A program made the position numbers and the translations under genes. The notes under the pieces were generated by a model. That model saw only the letters and a list, made by a program, of their open reading frames with translations, did no database searches and was not told where the DNA came from. Of a stretch of DNA of 64,000 nt, positions 27,200 to 37,192 are shown piece after piece; positions within the stretch are counted from its first letter, which is position 1; each line of letters opens with the position of its first letter. The stretch is from JBJMQS01 sp045802605 (GTDB lineage Bacteria; Planctomycetota; Planctomycetia; Gemmatales; Gemmataceae): positions 242,052 to 306,051 of the forward strand of contig JBJMQS010000066.1 of assembly GCA_045802605.1 (NCBI GenBank), written 5' to 3'.

Positions 27200-27945
27200 T
27201 GCTCGCCAATTGCCGCGTCGTGCTCGTGCGAACCGAAGTGGCCGGGAATATTGGTGCCACGGCCCGGGTCATGCGCAATTTTGGTTTGAATGATCTTGTG
27301 CTGGTCGCGCCAGTCGCCGACCCGAGCAGCCATGAAGCCAAGCAGCGGTCCACGCACGGCGAGCCCATCCTGAATTCGGCGAGAAAGTTTGCCACACTCG
27401 TGGAGGCGGTGGGTGATTGCCGCTTAGTGGTTGGCACTTCCGCTCGTTCGGGCGGCTTGATCCGTGGTGGGATGACCGCCACGCCCGAGCAAGTGATTCC
27501 GCACATGCTGCGGCATATCTCCGAACGTCCGGTCACATTGGTGTTCGGTCCGGAACGCAATGGGCTGACGAATGACGAAATTACCAAGTGCGATCACTTG
27601 ATCGAAATTCCGGCGAATCCTGAATACCCAGCTCTGAATCTCTCGCATGCTGTGGCGATATGCCTGTATGAACTGTGCCGCCAAGCCATGTCTTGGAGTT
27701 CGCCGAAAGTTCCAGACCCTGTGGCGAGTCACGATGAGCGCGAGCGGATGTATGCGCATCTGCGTTCGGGGTTAGAGGCGATCCATTTTCTCTACGACGA
27801 AAAAGCCGACGCTCTCATGCACGCGGTCCGAGCCCTGCTCAATCGCACTGAGCCGAACCTCGCCGATCTGAAATTGCTGCACGGCCTCGCCCGTCAGTTG
27901 GAATGGGTTGCGAAGAATCGATCTGCTACTTTACCGCCGGAATAA
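27199..27945 (+). CDS. SpoU/TrmJ-type RNA 2'-O-methyltransferase
   Basis: The 248-residue protein of the SPOUT class has an N-terminal segment VRTEVAGNIGATARVMRNFG. It also has the knot motifs LVFGPERNGLTNDEI and IPANPEYPALNLSHAVAICLYEL. TrmJ-type enzymes methylate tRNA position 32, but related enzymes use other tRNA or rRNA sites, so the target is uncertain. The ATG overlaps the Aas stop. Its end overlaps the convergent MFS gene by 20 bp. Confidence 0.92.
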   Translation: MLANCRVVLVRTEVAGNIGATARVMRNFGLNDLVLVAPVADPSSHEAKQRSTHGEPILNSARKFATLVEAVGDCRLVVGTSARSGGLIRGGMTATPEQVIPHMLRHISERPVTLVFGPERNGLTNDEITKCDHLIEIPANPEYPALNLSHAVAICLYELCRQAMSWSSPKVPDPVASHDERERMYAHLRSGLEAIHFLYDEKADALMHAVRALLNRTEPNLADLKLLHGLARQLEWVAKNRSATLPPE

Positions 27946-29239
27946 TCGCCCACATCGAGACTTGGCTGTCGGCTGCCGCGGTCGGCGGATGTTCCTTGGG
28001 ATCGGCGGCCAGACGGCGTCGAATCTCCGCACGATAACTCGGCACTCCTAGCGCGAATAAACCCCCCGCCAGGCAACAGGCCGCCCCGGATGCTTGCAGT
28101 GCGGCGGGTATACCGAAGAACTCTGCCGCGCCGGGGATGAGCAAATTGCCGATTGGCGCCATGCCAATGAAGGCAATCGTGTAATAGCTGAGCACCCGCC
28201 CACGCATGCCGGGTTCAGCGATCGTTTGCAAGAGCATGTTGGCCGAATTTAGGATGAGCAAGAAACCAAATCCCACCACGACTAACAGCGTGCTCGCGAT
28301 GTATAGATTGTGTGTCCACGCCACAGCCGCGAGAGAAATGCCGGCGATCATTGGCGACACCGCGATTCGGCGCGTGATCCCGCGCATTCCCCGCGCAATA
28401 ATAAATATGCCTGCGATCAGTGCTCCGACGCCTGGCGCTGTCATCAGCAGCGCGTATTCACTGGCAGTCCCCCCAAAAACGGTGTGCGTGTAGCGCGGCA
28501 ACAGCAGGCCATACGGCAGTCCAAACAAACTCACGGCCGCGACGACGCCCAGCACCGCGCGAATCGGCCCCGGTCCGCGCACATAGGACCATCCTTCGCG
28601 CAAGCCCACCCAAACCGGTGGCGCAACCAGGGGTCGCTTGCGCTTCGGAATCCGCATGGCCGCCAAACAGACAATGACGGCGACAAAACTCAACCCGTTC
28701 ACAAGAAAGCCGCCGGCTTCGCCAACGACCACGATCAAGCTCGCCGCCAATGAAGGACCGATGAGCCGTGCTCCGTTAACAATGGAGGAGTTGATCGCCA
28801 ACGCATTGGCCAGGTCTTCACGGTCGCTGAGCATATCGCCGATAAACGTTTGCCGGGCCGGCATGTCGAATGCATTAATTGCGCTGAGCAGCAGATTGAA
28901 GACGATGAACTCCCAAATGCGGACGTGCCCGAATGCCACGAGGGCCGCGAGTCCAAACGCCTGCACCATTGCCAATGCCTGTGTCGTAATCACCAGATGC
29001 TTGCGATTGAATCGATCGGTCAAGACACCGGCGAATGGCGGTAACAGTAACGCCGGCAATTGAGCGAGCGAGCCGACCACACCTTGCATCGCCGCGGAGC
29101 CGGTAAGCCGATCGACCAGCCAGCCCATCGTCGTGCTTTGCGTCCAGGTACCAATGAGCGAGAGTGATTGGCCGACAAAATAGAGACGGAAATTGCGGTG
29201 CCGCAATGAGCGAAACAATGTGCGGGCGGACAATGCCAT
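27926..29239 (-). CDS. MFS transporter (EntS/MdfA-like exporter)
   Basis: This 437-residue membrane protein has about 12 helices. It contains FRLYFVGQSLSLIGTWTQ at the first helix, a loop with DRFNRKHLVI (an MFS motif A variant), and NAFDMPARQTFIGDML. These are typical of the enterobactin-exporter/MFS_3 group. It probably exports small molecules, with unknown substrate. It is cotranscribed with or directly downstream of lon (8-bp gap, same strand). Confidence 0.9.
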   Translation of the reverse strand: MALSARTLFRSLRHRNFRLYFVGQSLSLIGTWTQSTTMGWLVDRLTGSAAMQGVVGSLAQLPALLLPPFAGVLTDRFNRKHLVITTQALAMVQAFGLAALVAFGHVRIWEFIVFNLLLSAINAFDMPARQTFIGDMLSDREDLANALAINSSIVNGARLIGPSLAASLIVVVGEAGGFLVNGLSFVAVIVCLAAMRIPKRKRPLVAPPVWVGLREGWSYVRGPGPIRAVLGVVAAVSLFGLPYGLLLPRYTHTVFGGTASEYALLMTAPGVGALIAGIFIIARGMRGITRRIAVSPMIAGISLAAVAWTHNLYIASTLLVVVGFGFLLILNSANMLLQTIAEPGMRGRVLSYYTIAFIGMAPIGNLLIPGAAEFFGIPAALQASGAACCLAGGLFALGVPSYRAEIRRRLAADPKEHPPTAAADSQVSMWAIIPAVK

Positions 29240-29247
29240 GATGAATG

Positions 29248-31593
29248 CTAAGCTCGGCCGTCGACGAGTGCCGCCGAGAGAACATCATGCACTCGATCCA
29301 CCAGGATCACCTCCGTGTCACCGCGAATCTCCTGCGGCAGGTCGCGAAGGTCCTTGGCATTGGCCTTGGGCAGAATCACTCGGTGAATGCCTGCACGTCG
29401 CGCGCCGAGGATTTTCTCTTTCACACCGCCGATCGGCAGCACCAAACCGGTCAATGTAATCTCGCCGGTCATGGCTGTGTCGGTGCGAGTCGGTTCATTC
29501 TTGTACAACGAGGCCAGCGCGGTCACCAGCGCCACACCGGCCGACGGACCGTCCTTCGGTACCGCACCGGCCGGGACGTGGATATGCAAGCCGTACTGTT
29601 TGAATTTGGACTGATCGATCCCGAGTTCCTGTGCATGGGATTCGACGTAACTTTGCGCGGCGCGGGCGGACTCCTGCATCACGTTGCCGAGTTGTCCGGT
29701 GATTCGCAACTCATGCGATTCGGGCAACAGGCTCGCCTCAATATAAAGCACTTCGCCGCCCGCTTCCGTCCAGGCCATGCCGGCCGCGACGCCGGGAGGC
29801 AGGTCCCTCCGCGCATCTTCCGGCATGAAGTAGTCCGGCCCGAGCATATCGGTCATCAGTGCGGGAGTGAGCTCGATACGCTGTGATTCACCGCGTGCAA
29901 TCTTGAGGGCGAGCTTTCGCATCACCTGAGCGATTGTTCGTTCCAGTTGCCGGCAGCCGGCCTCGCGGGTGTAGCCCCGAATCAGCAACCTCAACGTGTC
30001 ATCGGGAATCTGTACTTGTTCCACGGTCAGACCCGCTTCTGCGAGCTGACGCGGAATCAAATAGCGCTTGGCGATCTGCACCTTTTCGTCCTCGGTGTAA
30101 CCCGAAAGGCGCAAGATCTCCAGTCGATCCAAAAGTGGCCGTGGTAACGTGTCGAGAGTATTCGCCGTGCCGACGAAAAAGACCTTGGACAAATCGAATG
30201 ACAGGTCCAGGTAGTTGTCGCGGAAGGAGTGATTTTGCGCCGGATCGAGAATTTCTAAAAGTGCCGCGGCCGGGTCGCCACGAAAGTCGCGGCCCAGCTT
30301 GTCCACCTCATCGAGCATGATCATGGGGTTGTTCACACCCGCCCGGCGAATAGCTTGGATGATCCGGCCCGGCATTGCACCAATATAAGTCCGGCGATGG
30401 CCGCGCAACTCGGACTCATCGTGCATGCCACCCAAGCTGAGCCGTTCAAATTTACGCCCAAGACTTCTAGCGATGCTCTGGCCGAGCGATGTCTTGCCGA
30501 CACCCGGCGGACCAACGAAGCACAGGATCGGCGCCTTCGCTTTGGGATTCAGCTTTAGCACCGCGAGGTGTTCCAAAATGCGTTCTTTAATGTCTTCGAG
30601 CCCGTAATGATCTTCATCCAAGATTGCCCGCGTGCGATCGAGGTCGATGACATCGACGGATGAAGCGTTCCAAGGCAGCTCTGCAATCAGTTCCAAATAA
30701 GTGCGCGTCACCTGATAATCAGGTGCCTGCGGATTGAGCCGTTCCAACCGAGTCAGTTCGCGATCGGCTTCCTTGCGCACCTCGTCGGGCAAATTGGCCT
30801 TCGCTAATTGTTCACGCAGTGAGTCGGCCTCGGCGGTCTCGGCCCCCTTCTCTCCCAGTTCGTCCTGGATCGCCCGCATTTGCTGGCGGAGTACATACTG
30901 CCGCTGTTCCCGCGACATCTCCGATTGCGCTTGCGTGGTTATCTTTTGCCGGAGTTCGAGAACTTGGACCTCGTGCGCCAAATAACCATGGATGAGAGCC
31001 AGAGCCTCCATCTGCGACTTGGCTTCGAGCAACGACTGCTCCTTTTCGATATCCAGGCTCAACATGGAGCCGAGCATGAAGCATAGTCGCAGCGGATCAG
31101 GCGCATTGGCGAGCATTTGCTGAACGCCGCTGGGGCCTTGGGGTGGTTGCGCGAGCTCAATCACGCGGCCCGCTACTTCGAGCACTGCGCGCTGCATTGC
31201 CTCGACTTCGGTGTTCGTATCTTCGGGCAGCGGGATCGGCTCGACGCGGACCTTCAGATATGGCTCGGTCTGCTCAAACGACAACAAGCGAACGCGCTCA
31301 TATCCCTGAACCAGAATCTCAAGCATTTCATCCGTGCGGTTCATCCGCTTTATGACAGCGCGCGTGCCCACCATGTACAGAGCTTCGGGCGACAGGCGAT
31401 CGTCTTCCGGATTTCGTTGCGCGACAACGACGATAGATTTGTCTTCGCTTGTCAAAGCGGCTTGTACCGCGGCGACAGAATTCTCGCGGCCCACTGAGAG
31501 CGGCAAAAACAAATGCGGGAACAAGACAGTGTTTTTGAGAGGCAGGACTGGCAACGCCGCCTGCGCGGGAAGAGGTTCGACCGCCGGGGTCAC
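29248..31593 (-). CDS. lon: ATP-dependent Lon protease
   Basis: This 781-residue protein is full length for bacterial LonA. The N-terminal substrate-binding domain spans about 1-200. A helical region is followed by the AAA+ module, with Walker A GPPGVGKTS near residue 360 and the segment MIMLDEVDKLGRDFRGD. The protease domain has the catalytic dyad Ser684 (DGPSAGVA) and Lys727 (GGVKEKIL). Lon degrades misfolded and regulatory proteins. It overlaps the upstream hsp20 gene by 4 bp, suggesting a coupled quality-control pair. Confidence 0.96.
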   Translation of the reverse strand: MTPAVEPLPAQAALPVLPLKNTVLFPHLFLPLSVGRENSVAAVQAALTSEDKSIVVVAQRNPEDDRLSPEALYMVGTRAVIKRMNRTDEMLEILVQGYERVRLLSFEQTEPYLKVRVEPIPLPEDTNTEVEAMQRAVLEVAGRVIELAQPPQGPSGVQQMLANAPDPLRLCFMLGSMLSLDIEKEQSLLEAKSQMEALALIHGYLAHEVQVLELRQKITTQAQSEMSREQRQYVLRQQMRAIQDELGEKGAETAEADSLREQLAKANLPDEVRKEADRELTRLERLNPQAPDYQVTRTYLELIAELPWNASSVDVIDLDRTRAILDEDHYGLEDIKERILEHLAVLKLNPKAKAPILCFVGPPGVGKTSLGQSIARSLGRKFERLSLGGMHDESELRGHRRTYIGAMPGRIIQAIRRAGVNNPMIMLDEVDKLGRDFRGDPAAALLEILDPAQNHSFRDNYLDLSFDLSKVFFVGTANTLDTLPRPLLDRLEILRLSGYTEDEKVQIAKRYLIPRQLAEAGLTVEQVQIPDDTLRLLIRGYTREAGCRQLERTIAQVMRKLALKIARGESQRIELTPALMTDMLGPDYFMPEDARRDLPPGVAAGMAWTEAGGEVLYIEASLLPESHELRITGQLGNVMQESARAAQSYVESHAQELGIDQSKFKQYGLHIHVPAGAVPKDGPSAGVALVTALASLYKNEPTRTDTAMTGEITLTGLVLPIGGVKEKILGARRAGIHRVILPKANAKDLRDLPQEIRGDTEVILVDRVHDVLSAALVDGRA

Positions 31594-31949
31594 TCTCCAG
31601 CCTCCCGGTGGATGGCAATCAACAACATTCCGTCAATTATCGATGTCTCGATCGAAACGTGTTGTAAGTCGGCAGGCAATTCAATGCTGCGCTCGAATCG
31701 ATCGTATGTGATTTCCATATGCAGTTGCTGGCATCCCTCGGCTAAACAGCGATCCCGCCGCCGACCGCGCACGACAATGGAGCGGCCTCGCACTGAAATG
31801 TTGAGATCTTCCGCTCGCACGCCGGCCAGTTCCATTTTGACGAGCCACCCGGACGGTGTGCGATAAATATCGGTGGCTGGGGACCAGTCGGCGCGGGCGC
31901 TTTCCCCGTGCAGGAAGAGCGAAACGAATCGCCGCACATCGACCGCCAT
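31590..31949 (-). CDS. Small heat shock protein, Hsp20/alpha-crystallin type
   Basis: The protein is 119 residues from ATG 31949. The alpha-crystallin domain has WSPATDIYRTPSGWLVKMELAGVRAEDLNI, SIVVRGRRRD and a beta strand pair (YDRFERSIELPADLQ). This chaperone binds denatured proteins without ATP. Its ATG lies about where the gyrB stop falls (31951-31953), and its stop overlaps lon, so it is embedded in one transcript. The frame is open further upstream inside gyrB, but that extension has no family similarity. Confidence 0.9.
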   Translation of the reverse strand: MAVDVRRFVSLFLHGESARADWSPATDIYRTPSGWLVKMELAGVRAEDLNISVRGRSIVVRGRRRDRCLAEGCQQLHMEITYDRFERSIELPADLQHVSIETSIIDGMLLIAIHREAGE

Positions 31950-31950
31950 G

Positions 31951-33876
31951 TCACACGTCCAATTCTTCCGCCACGGCCAGCGCCGAGGAGTCCATAATAA
32001 ATCGATACCGACTCGACGCCTCTTTGCCCAACAACTCGATAAATGTCTTATCGGCCTCAAGAATAGAATCGATCTGAACCTGAAGAAGAGTCCGCGTCTT
32101 GGGCTCCAGCGTCGTGGCTTTCAGATCGGCCGCGTCCATTTCGCCCAAACCCTTGAACCGCGTTACTTCGATCTTCGCGTTGGCTCGAAGGCTGGCCATA
32201 ATCTCTTCTTTATGGGCATCGTCGCGGGCCCAATACCGCTCACGACCAACATCAATACGATACAGCGGCGGCTGGGCGATGTATACATGGCCCTTCCGCA
32301 GCAAGTCGGTCATGTGCCGGAAGAAAAACGTCAAAAGCAATGTCGTGATGTGATAGCCGTCCGCATCCGCATCCATGAGCAAAATAACTTTGCCATAGCG
32401 CAAGCCGCCGATGTTGAATTTGTCTCCCGCCCCAGTGCCGATCGCGGAGACCAAGTCGTTGAGTTCCGTGTTTTGCATCACTTTGCCGAAGGCGAGTCCC
32501 TCGGCATTCAAAATCTTTCCACGCAGGGGAAGCACTGCCTGAAACAAGTTGTGCCGGCCCTGCTTCGCGGAGCCTCCCGCCGAGTCGCCTTCGACGATAA
32601 ATAATTCGGACTTGCCTGGGTCCGTCGATTTGCAATCCGCGAGTTTGCCGGGGAGGTTCAATCGCCGCGATGACGCCGTTTTGCGCTTTACTTCGCTGAT
32701 CGCTTCGCGCGAAGCGAGTCGAGCGCGCGCCGCCAACACGATTCGGCCGACGATCTGATCAGCCGCCGTCATGTTGCTGTTAAGCCAGGCCTCGAGGGCC
32801 GGACGAATGAAGCTCTCAACCGTGCCGAGCAGTTCCGGATTGTTTAAACGCTCTTTGGTCTGCCCCTGGAACATCGGTTCTTTGACGAAAATCGAAAGGA
32901 TGCCGACCACGCCTTCGCGGATGTCCTCGGCCGTGATCTCGAGGCCTTTGACGGCCTTGACCTCATGGGTGCCGATGTAATTGCGAACGGCTCGGGCCAC
33001 AGCCGTCTTGAACCCGGTCTCGTGGGTGCCGCCCGCCGACGTGCGAATTCCATTCACGTATGAGCGGAAGCTTTCTTCCGTGCTCTCCGTCCACTGGAGG
33101 GCCGCTTCGATCTTTTCGCCGTTGGCGCGGACGATGTGAAACGCGCTGGGCGTCACAACGGGTTTCTGACCGTCCGCCACTAACTTCGTCAAGAACTCTG
33201 GGATGCCGCCCGGATGCGACAATTCGACCGTCTCGCCGGTGGCTTCGTTCTTGAAAGTAATGGCCAATCCACTGTGGATATACGCCATGTCCTCGAGATG
33301 GGACTTGATCAGGTCGGGATCGAAACGCGTTGTCTTGAAAATGGTCTCGTCAGGTTCAAAACGGATGATCGTTCCGTGGCCGCGGAACGCGCCAACTTTT
33401 TTGACCGGCTCGACCGGCTTCCCCTTTTTGTACGTCTGTGTCCATTCATAACCGTCGCGACGAATGGTCGCTGTCAACTTGCGCGAGAGTGCATTGACCA
33501 CCGACGAGCCGACGCCGTGCAAGCCGCCCGAGTGAATGTAGTTTCCGCCTTCGCCGAACTTGGCGCCCGAATGCAGCGTGGTGAGAATCAGTTCCAGGGC
33601 CGAGCGTTTATGCTTCGGGTGCATGTCCACGGGAATGCCACGGCCATTGTCTTGCACCGTGATAGCGTCGCCGGACTTGTGCAATGTGACAATGATCGCG
33701 TTGGCGTAATCGTTGATGAATTCATCAACGCCGTTATCGACAATTTCCCAGACGAGATGGTGCAAACCCTTGGCATCGACACTGCCGATGTACATCGAAG
33801 GGCGCTTGCGCACCGGTTCGAGTCCTTCGAGTACGGTGATATCGGCAGCAGTGTAGCGTAAAGCGGCAGTAGACAT
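31951..33876 (-). CDS. gyrB: Type IIA topoisomerase ATPase subunit (GyrB/ParE-like)
   Basis: This 641-residue protein has the GHKL ATPase features EIVDNGVDEF, DNGRGIPVDMHPKHK and GGLHGVGSSVVNALS. The TOPRIM motifs are FIVEGDSAGGSAKQGR and LLMDADADGYHI, and the C-terminal segment is RFKGLGEMDAADL. The QGR after the DSAGGSAK motif is of the GyrB kind, but the overall size and neighbour give no proof of gyrase rather than topoisomerase IV function. It precedes hsp20 and follows the A subunit by 24 bp, and is likely one operon with them. Confidence 0.93.
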   Translation of the reverse strand: MSTAALRYTAADITVLEGLEPVRKRPSMYIGSVDAKGLHHLVWEIVDNGVDEFINDYANAIIVTLHKSGDAITVQDNGRGIPVDMHPKHKRSALELILTTLHSGAKFGEGGNYIHSGGLHGVGSSVVNALSRKLTATIRRDGYEWTQTYKKGKPVEPVKKVGAFRGHGTIIRFEPDETIFKTTRFDPDLIKSHLEDMAYIHSGLAITFKNEATGETVELSHPGGIPEFLTKLVADGQKPVVTPSAFHIVRANGEKIEAALQWTESTEESFRSYVNGIRTSAGGTHETGFKTAVARAVRNYIGTHEVKAVKGLEITAEDIREGVVGILSIFVKEPMFQGQTKERLNNPELLGTVESFIRPALEAWLNSNMTAADQIVGRIVLAARARLASREAISEVKRKTASSRRLNLPGKLADCKSTDPGKSELFIVEGDSAGGSAKQGRHNLFQAVLPLRGKILNAEGLAFGKVMQNTELNDLVSAIGTGAGDKFNIGGLRYGKVILLMDADADGYHITTLLLTFFFRHMTDLLRKGHVYIAQPPLYRIDVGRERYWARDDAHKEEIMASLRANAKIEVTRFKGLGEMDAADLKATTLEPKTRTLLQVQIDSILEADKTFIELLGKEASSRYRFIMDSSALAVAEELDV

Positions 33877-33900
33877 TTCTGGCTCAAATCTCCTGCTTAA

Positions 33901-36255
33901 CTACGCATGCCCATTTCGATCAGGCCGGCTCTTGGCATCTTTCGCTTCGACCTTCTCCCAATCCACAAGCTCAATCGGTTGCGGCAACGCTCGCACCAGG
34001 CTCGCTCGCTTGACCACTTCATAACCTTTGCCGCCGCGGTGGGTCGGTGAATATGCCCCGCGACGCAATTCAATCGTTCGACCACCTGTCGTTTCCATGA
34101 TCAAAGCATCATGGCGAGAACCGATCAAAGCCCCGCCGAGACATCGGTCGTCGCCGAGCAGCTTGATCCCCATCACGCCCTTGCCCGCTCCTGACAGAAC
34201 TGGCACCTCGTTGATCGGAAAGTGGATCACGTGACCGGATTCCGCCGCGAGGAACATCGTCATCTCGTCATGAACCACTTGGGCCATGACCACGCGGTCG
34301 CCCTCGCTGAGCTTGGCGTAGCGCCGGCCGAGTTTCGTGGACTCCACGCGAAACGGCGCGAAGGGCGTCCTCAACGTCATGCCGTGCGCCGTGGCGGCGA
34401 GAATGTAAGGCCCAGCCGGGTCACCGCGGGCACCTTTGGTTTCTTCGGGGGTAAATCGGGGGTCGCTCGTGATGGCGTTAAGAACTTTCACCTGGTCATC
34501 GAGCTTAAAGAATTTCGTGATCGGCTCGCCATAACCGGAACTTGCCGGGATTTCGTTCACGCGCATGGTGTAGGCGGTGCCATCGTCGGTCAGGAATGCC
34601 ACATGATCCAATGTGCTGGCGGGCACTACGGCCAGCACCATGTCCCCTTCCCGCACCCGGGTGCTCTCCACGGATGCAAGGCGGCCCACCCGCTTGATCC
34701 AGCCATCGCGCGTGAGCACGACATTCGTGTTCTCCCGAACGATATACGCCTCTTCATCAAACTCCAGCACGTCCTCATCCGACGCCATCCGGCTGCGCCG
34801 ACGATCGCCGAACGCTTCAGCGAGCTCGTTCAGCTCTCCTTTGACGACGGACCAAAGTTTGGACTTTGATTTCAGAATGCCCTCGATCCGCTCCGCTTCC
34901 TTCTTCTTTTCACGCAGCTCTTCGAGAATCTTCTTGATCTCCATATGCGCAATGCGATAGAGCTGAGCTTCCAGGATTGCATTGACTTGAAGCTCATCCA
35001 GCTTGAACCGCTTCATCAACTTCACGGCCGCGTCGGCCTTGCCTTCGCTTTCGCGGATGATGCGAATGGCTTCGTCCAGCGCGTTGAAAACAATTCGGAA
35101 GCCTTCAAGGATGTGGATGCGTTTCCGAAGCTGCTCCAGCTCGAATTCAAATCGCCGCCGAATCGTAGTGAAACGGAAGTTGAGGAAGTGCTGCAGGATG
35201 TCTTTCAGACCAAGTCGCTCGGGCCGCACAGTGCCGTCCGCCCCTGGAATGAGGCAGGTCATGTTAAAGGCAAAGCTCTGCTGCATCGCGGTGTGGCGAT
35301 ACAGGTATGACATGACGAGCTCTGCATCCGAATCGGGCTTGATCTCCAGCACGATTCGCATGCCGTCTTTTGCGTTTGACTCGTTCGAGACTCCGAGCAG
35401 GTGCGGCAATTTGCGGTCGGCAATGATGGTGCCAATATCCTGTTCAAGCGTCCCTTGATTCACCCCGTAGGGAATCGACGTAATGACAATTTGCTCGCGC
35501 TTCGACGTGGACTCGACGCGCCACTCACCCTGAACTTTGATGCTGCCGGATCCTTCCTCATAGATCTTTCGTAGCGTGCTTCGGTCCGCAAGTATCTTTC
35601 CACCGAGCGGGAAGTCCGGCCCTTTCACGCGGTCCAGCAGTTGCGCGGTCGTGGCGTCTGGGTTCTCAACGAGATGCACTGCGGCCCGGCAGACTTCCCC
35701 CAGGTTGTGTGGCGGAATGTTCGTCGCCATACCGACGGCGATGCCATCGCAACCATTAACAAGAACGTTGGGGTATTGGGCCGGCAGCACGACCGGCTCA
35801 TCGCGGCTATTGTCGTAGGTCCGCCGCATGTCCACGGTTTTTTGGTGCAGTTCTGCAAGCAATCGTTTCGCTATGGCCGTGAGCTTGGCTTCCGTGTAGC
35901 GACGGGCGGCGGGCGCGTCGCCTTCAACGGAGCCGAAGTTGCCCTGCCCGTGCACGAGCGTCGCCCGCATGACCCAAGACTGTGCCATGCGGACCAACGC
36001 CAAATATGCGGCGTCGTCGCCGTGCGGGTGATATTTGCCGGTGACGTCGCCGATGATGCGAGCGCATTTGACCGCTTTGTTCTCGAAGTCGAGCCGCAAA
36101 TCGTTGTACATCGTGTACAAGATCCGCCGCTGGACTGGCTTCAATCCATCCCGCACGTCAGGCAGTGCCCGGGATTGAATGACAGACAAGGCGTAATGCA
36201 GATAGCGGTGCCGAGTCTCTTCGACGATTGATACGGGCTGGATATTCTCCGCCAT
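33901..36255 (-). CDS. gyrA: Type IIA topoisomerase DNA-cleavage subunit (GyrA/ParC-like)
   Basis: The 784-residue protein has an N-terminal cleavage domain with RRILYTMY, GKYHPHGDDAAY and the catalytic Tyr120 in RRYTE. Helical tower elements follow, and then a beta-propeller C-terminal domain from about residue 515. At the quinolone-binding helix, E. coli Ser83 and Asp87 correspond to Asp81 and Leu85. A GyrA-box-like THRGGKG occurs only near the C-terminus (about residues 738-744). The canonical QRRGGKG early in the domain is not seen. It is the first gene of the gyrA-gyrB-hsp20-lon cluster. Confidence 0.9.
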   Translation of the reverse strand: MAENIQPVSIVEETRHRYLHYALSVIQSRALPDVRDGLKPVQRRILYTMYNDLRLDFENKAVKCARIIGDVTGKYHPHGDDAAYLALVRMAQSWVMRATLVHGQGNFGSVEGDAPAARRYTEAKLTAIAKRLLAELHQKTVDMRRTYDNSRDEPVVLPAQYPNVLVNGCDGIAVGMATNIPPHNLGEVCRAAVHLVENPDATTAQLLDRVKGPDFPLGGKILADRSTLRKIYEEGSGSIKVQGEWRVESTSKREQIVITSIPYGVNQGTLEQDIGTIIADRKLPHLLGVSNESNAKDGMRIVLEIKPDSDAELVMSYLYRHTAMQQSFAFNMTCLIPGADGTVRPERLGLKDILQHFLNFRFTTIRRRFEFELEQLRKRIHILEGFRIVFNALDEAIRIIRESEGKADAAVKLMKRFKLDELQVNAILEAQLYRIAHMEIKKILEELREKKKEAERIEGILKSKSKLWSVVKGELNELAEAFGDRRRSRMASDEDVLEFDEEAYIVRENTNVVLTRDGWIKRVGRLASVESTRVREGDMVLAVVPASTLDHVAFLTDDGTAYTMRVNEIPASSGYGEPITKFFKLDDQVKVLNAITSDPRFTPEETKGARGDPAGPYILAATAHGMTLRTPFAPFRVESTKLGRRYAKLSEGDRVVMAQVVHDEMTMFLAAESGHVIHFPINEVPVLSGAGKGVMGIKLLGDDRCLGGALIGSRHDALIMETTGGRTIELRRGAYSPTHRGGKGYEVVKRASLVRALPQPIELVDWEKVEAKDAKSRPDRNGHA

Positions 36256-36550
36256 GAATGCAATTCCAATTCCATTGACTTGAAACGTCGATTTTACGAA
36301 TCGGCGTAGTTTGGACCAAAGTCAGTTATTTGGCGGCTCAACAGTACGTCCGGGCCATGAACGGGTCTAGCCAAATCCATCTTTTTCGAGTTTCTTTTCG
36401 GATTTTGGTTGAGTTCCAGTGCGCGCCCAAATAGACTGCCACACGATCTCGTCTTGCTAGACGCAGCAACCACACCCGCCTTGGCGCAAGGTTTACGCGC
36501 CAAAACGGGATGGCTCCGTCACAACACCCCAATCTGTCTGGAGGAACACC

Positions 36551-37186
36551 ATGAATGAGCGTCGATTACCGATGAGTTGGCGAAACAAGCTCAATTTGCA
36601 ACGCCTCGACGAGCGAATCACGCCGACGGCGACGACCGCGAAACACGATATCGGCGTCCCCTCGGATCGCGTCGCATCGTTTGTTGTCAATGGCGGCGCA
36701 AGTCAGCGCTCCAAGATTTACGAAGTCGATATTAACTTCAATCAGCAAGTAGCCTTGCCGGCAGACCCATCGGACGCCATTCACATCGTAAAGCGTGTCG
36801 GCGATAACAAGTACAAAGACGTCAAGCTGGCACCGACAACGGTAACTCAAGGCGAAAACGGCAACACGATTGTGCGTTATGTGGGCCCCTCATCGAGCGA
36901 CGCCATCATCATCGACGGCGATTACAAAATCGTGATGACGGCGCGCAGCCTCGTGGGAGGGGCCACGTCCGCTCCCAATGAGCTGTTGGGCGAATTCTGG
37001 TCACTCAGCGGCGACGGGAACGGCGATGGAGTGGTTAACCAGCTTGACTATAACATTTTCTTGAATGCACTTGGTACTACTCCGTCAGTACCAGGTTACG
37101 CCGATTTCTTCGACTTCGACAATAACGGCGCTATCGACCAAGTGGATTACCAGTATTTCTTGCAACAACTTGGGAACTCGATTTAG
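36551..37186 (+). CDS. Exported protein with dockerin/EF-hand-like C-terminus
   Basis: The 211-residue protein has an N-terminal segment NKLNLQRLDERITPTAT, the exported-protein motif of planctomycetes. A beta-rich middle follows. The C-terminal pair of calcium-binding loops has GDGNGDGVVNQLDYNIFLNAL and FDFDNNGAIDQVDYQYFLQQL, as in dockerin type I repeats. The middle portion resembles no family I can name. It is monocistronic with a strong terminator immediately after. The function is probably surface or matrix attachment, which is an inference. Confidence 0.85.
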   Translation: MNERRLPMSWRNKLNLQRLDERITPTATTAKHDIGVPSDRVASFVVNGGASQRSKIYEVDINFNQQVALPADPSDAIHIVKRVGDNKYKDVKLAPTTVTQGENGNTIVRYVGPSSSDAIIIDGDYKIVMTARSLVGGATSAPNELLGEFWSLSGDGNGDGVVNQLDYNIFLNALGTTPSVPGYADFFDFDNNGAIDQVDYQYFLQQLGNSI

Positions 37187-37192
37187 AAACAC

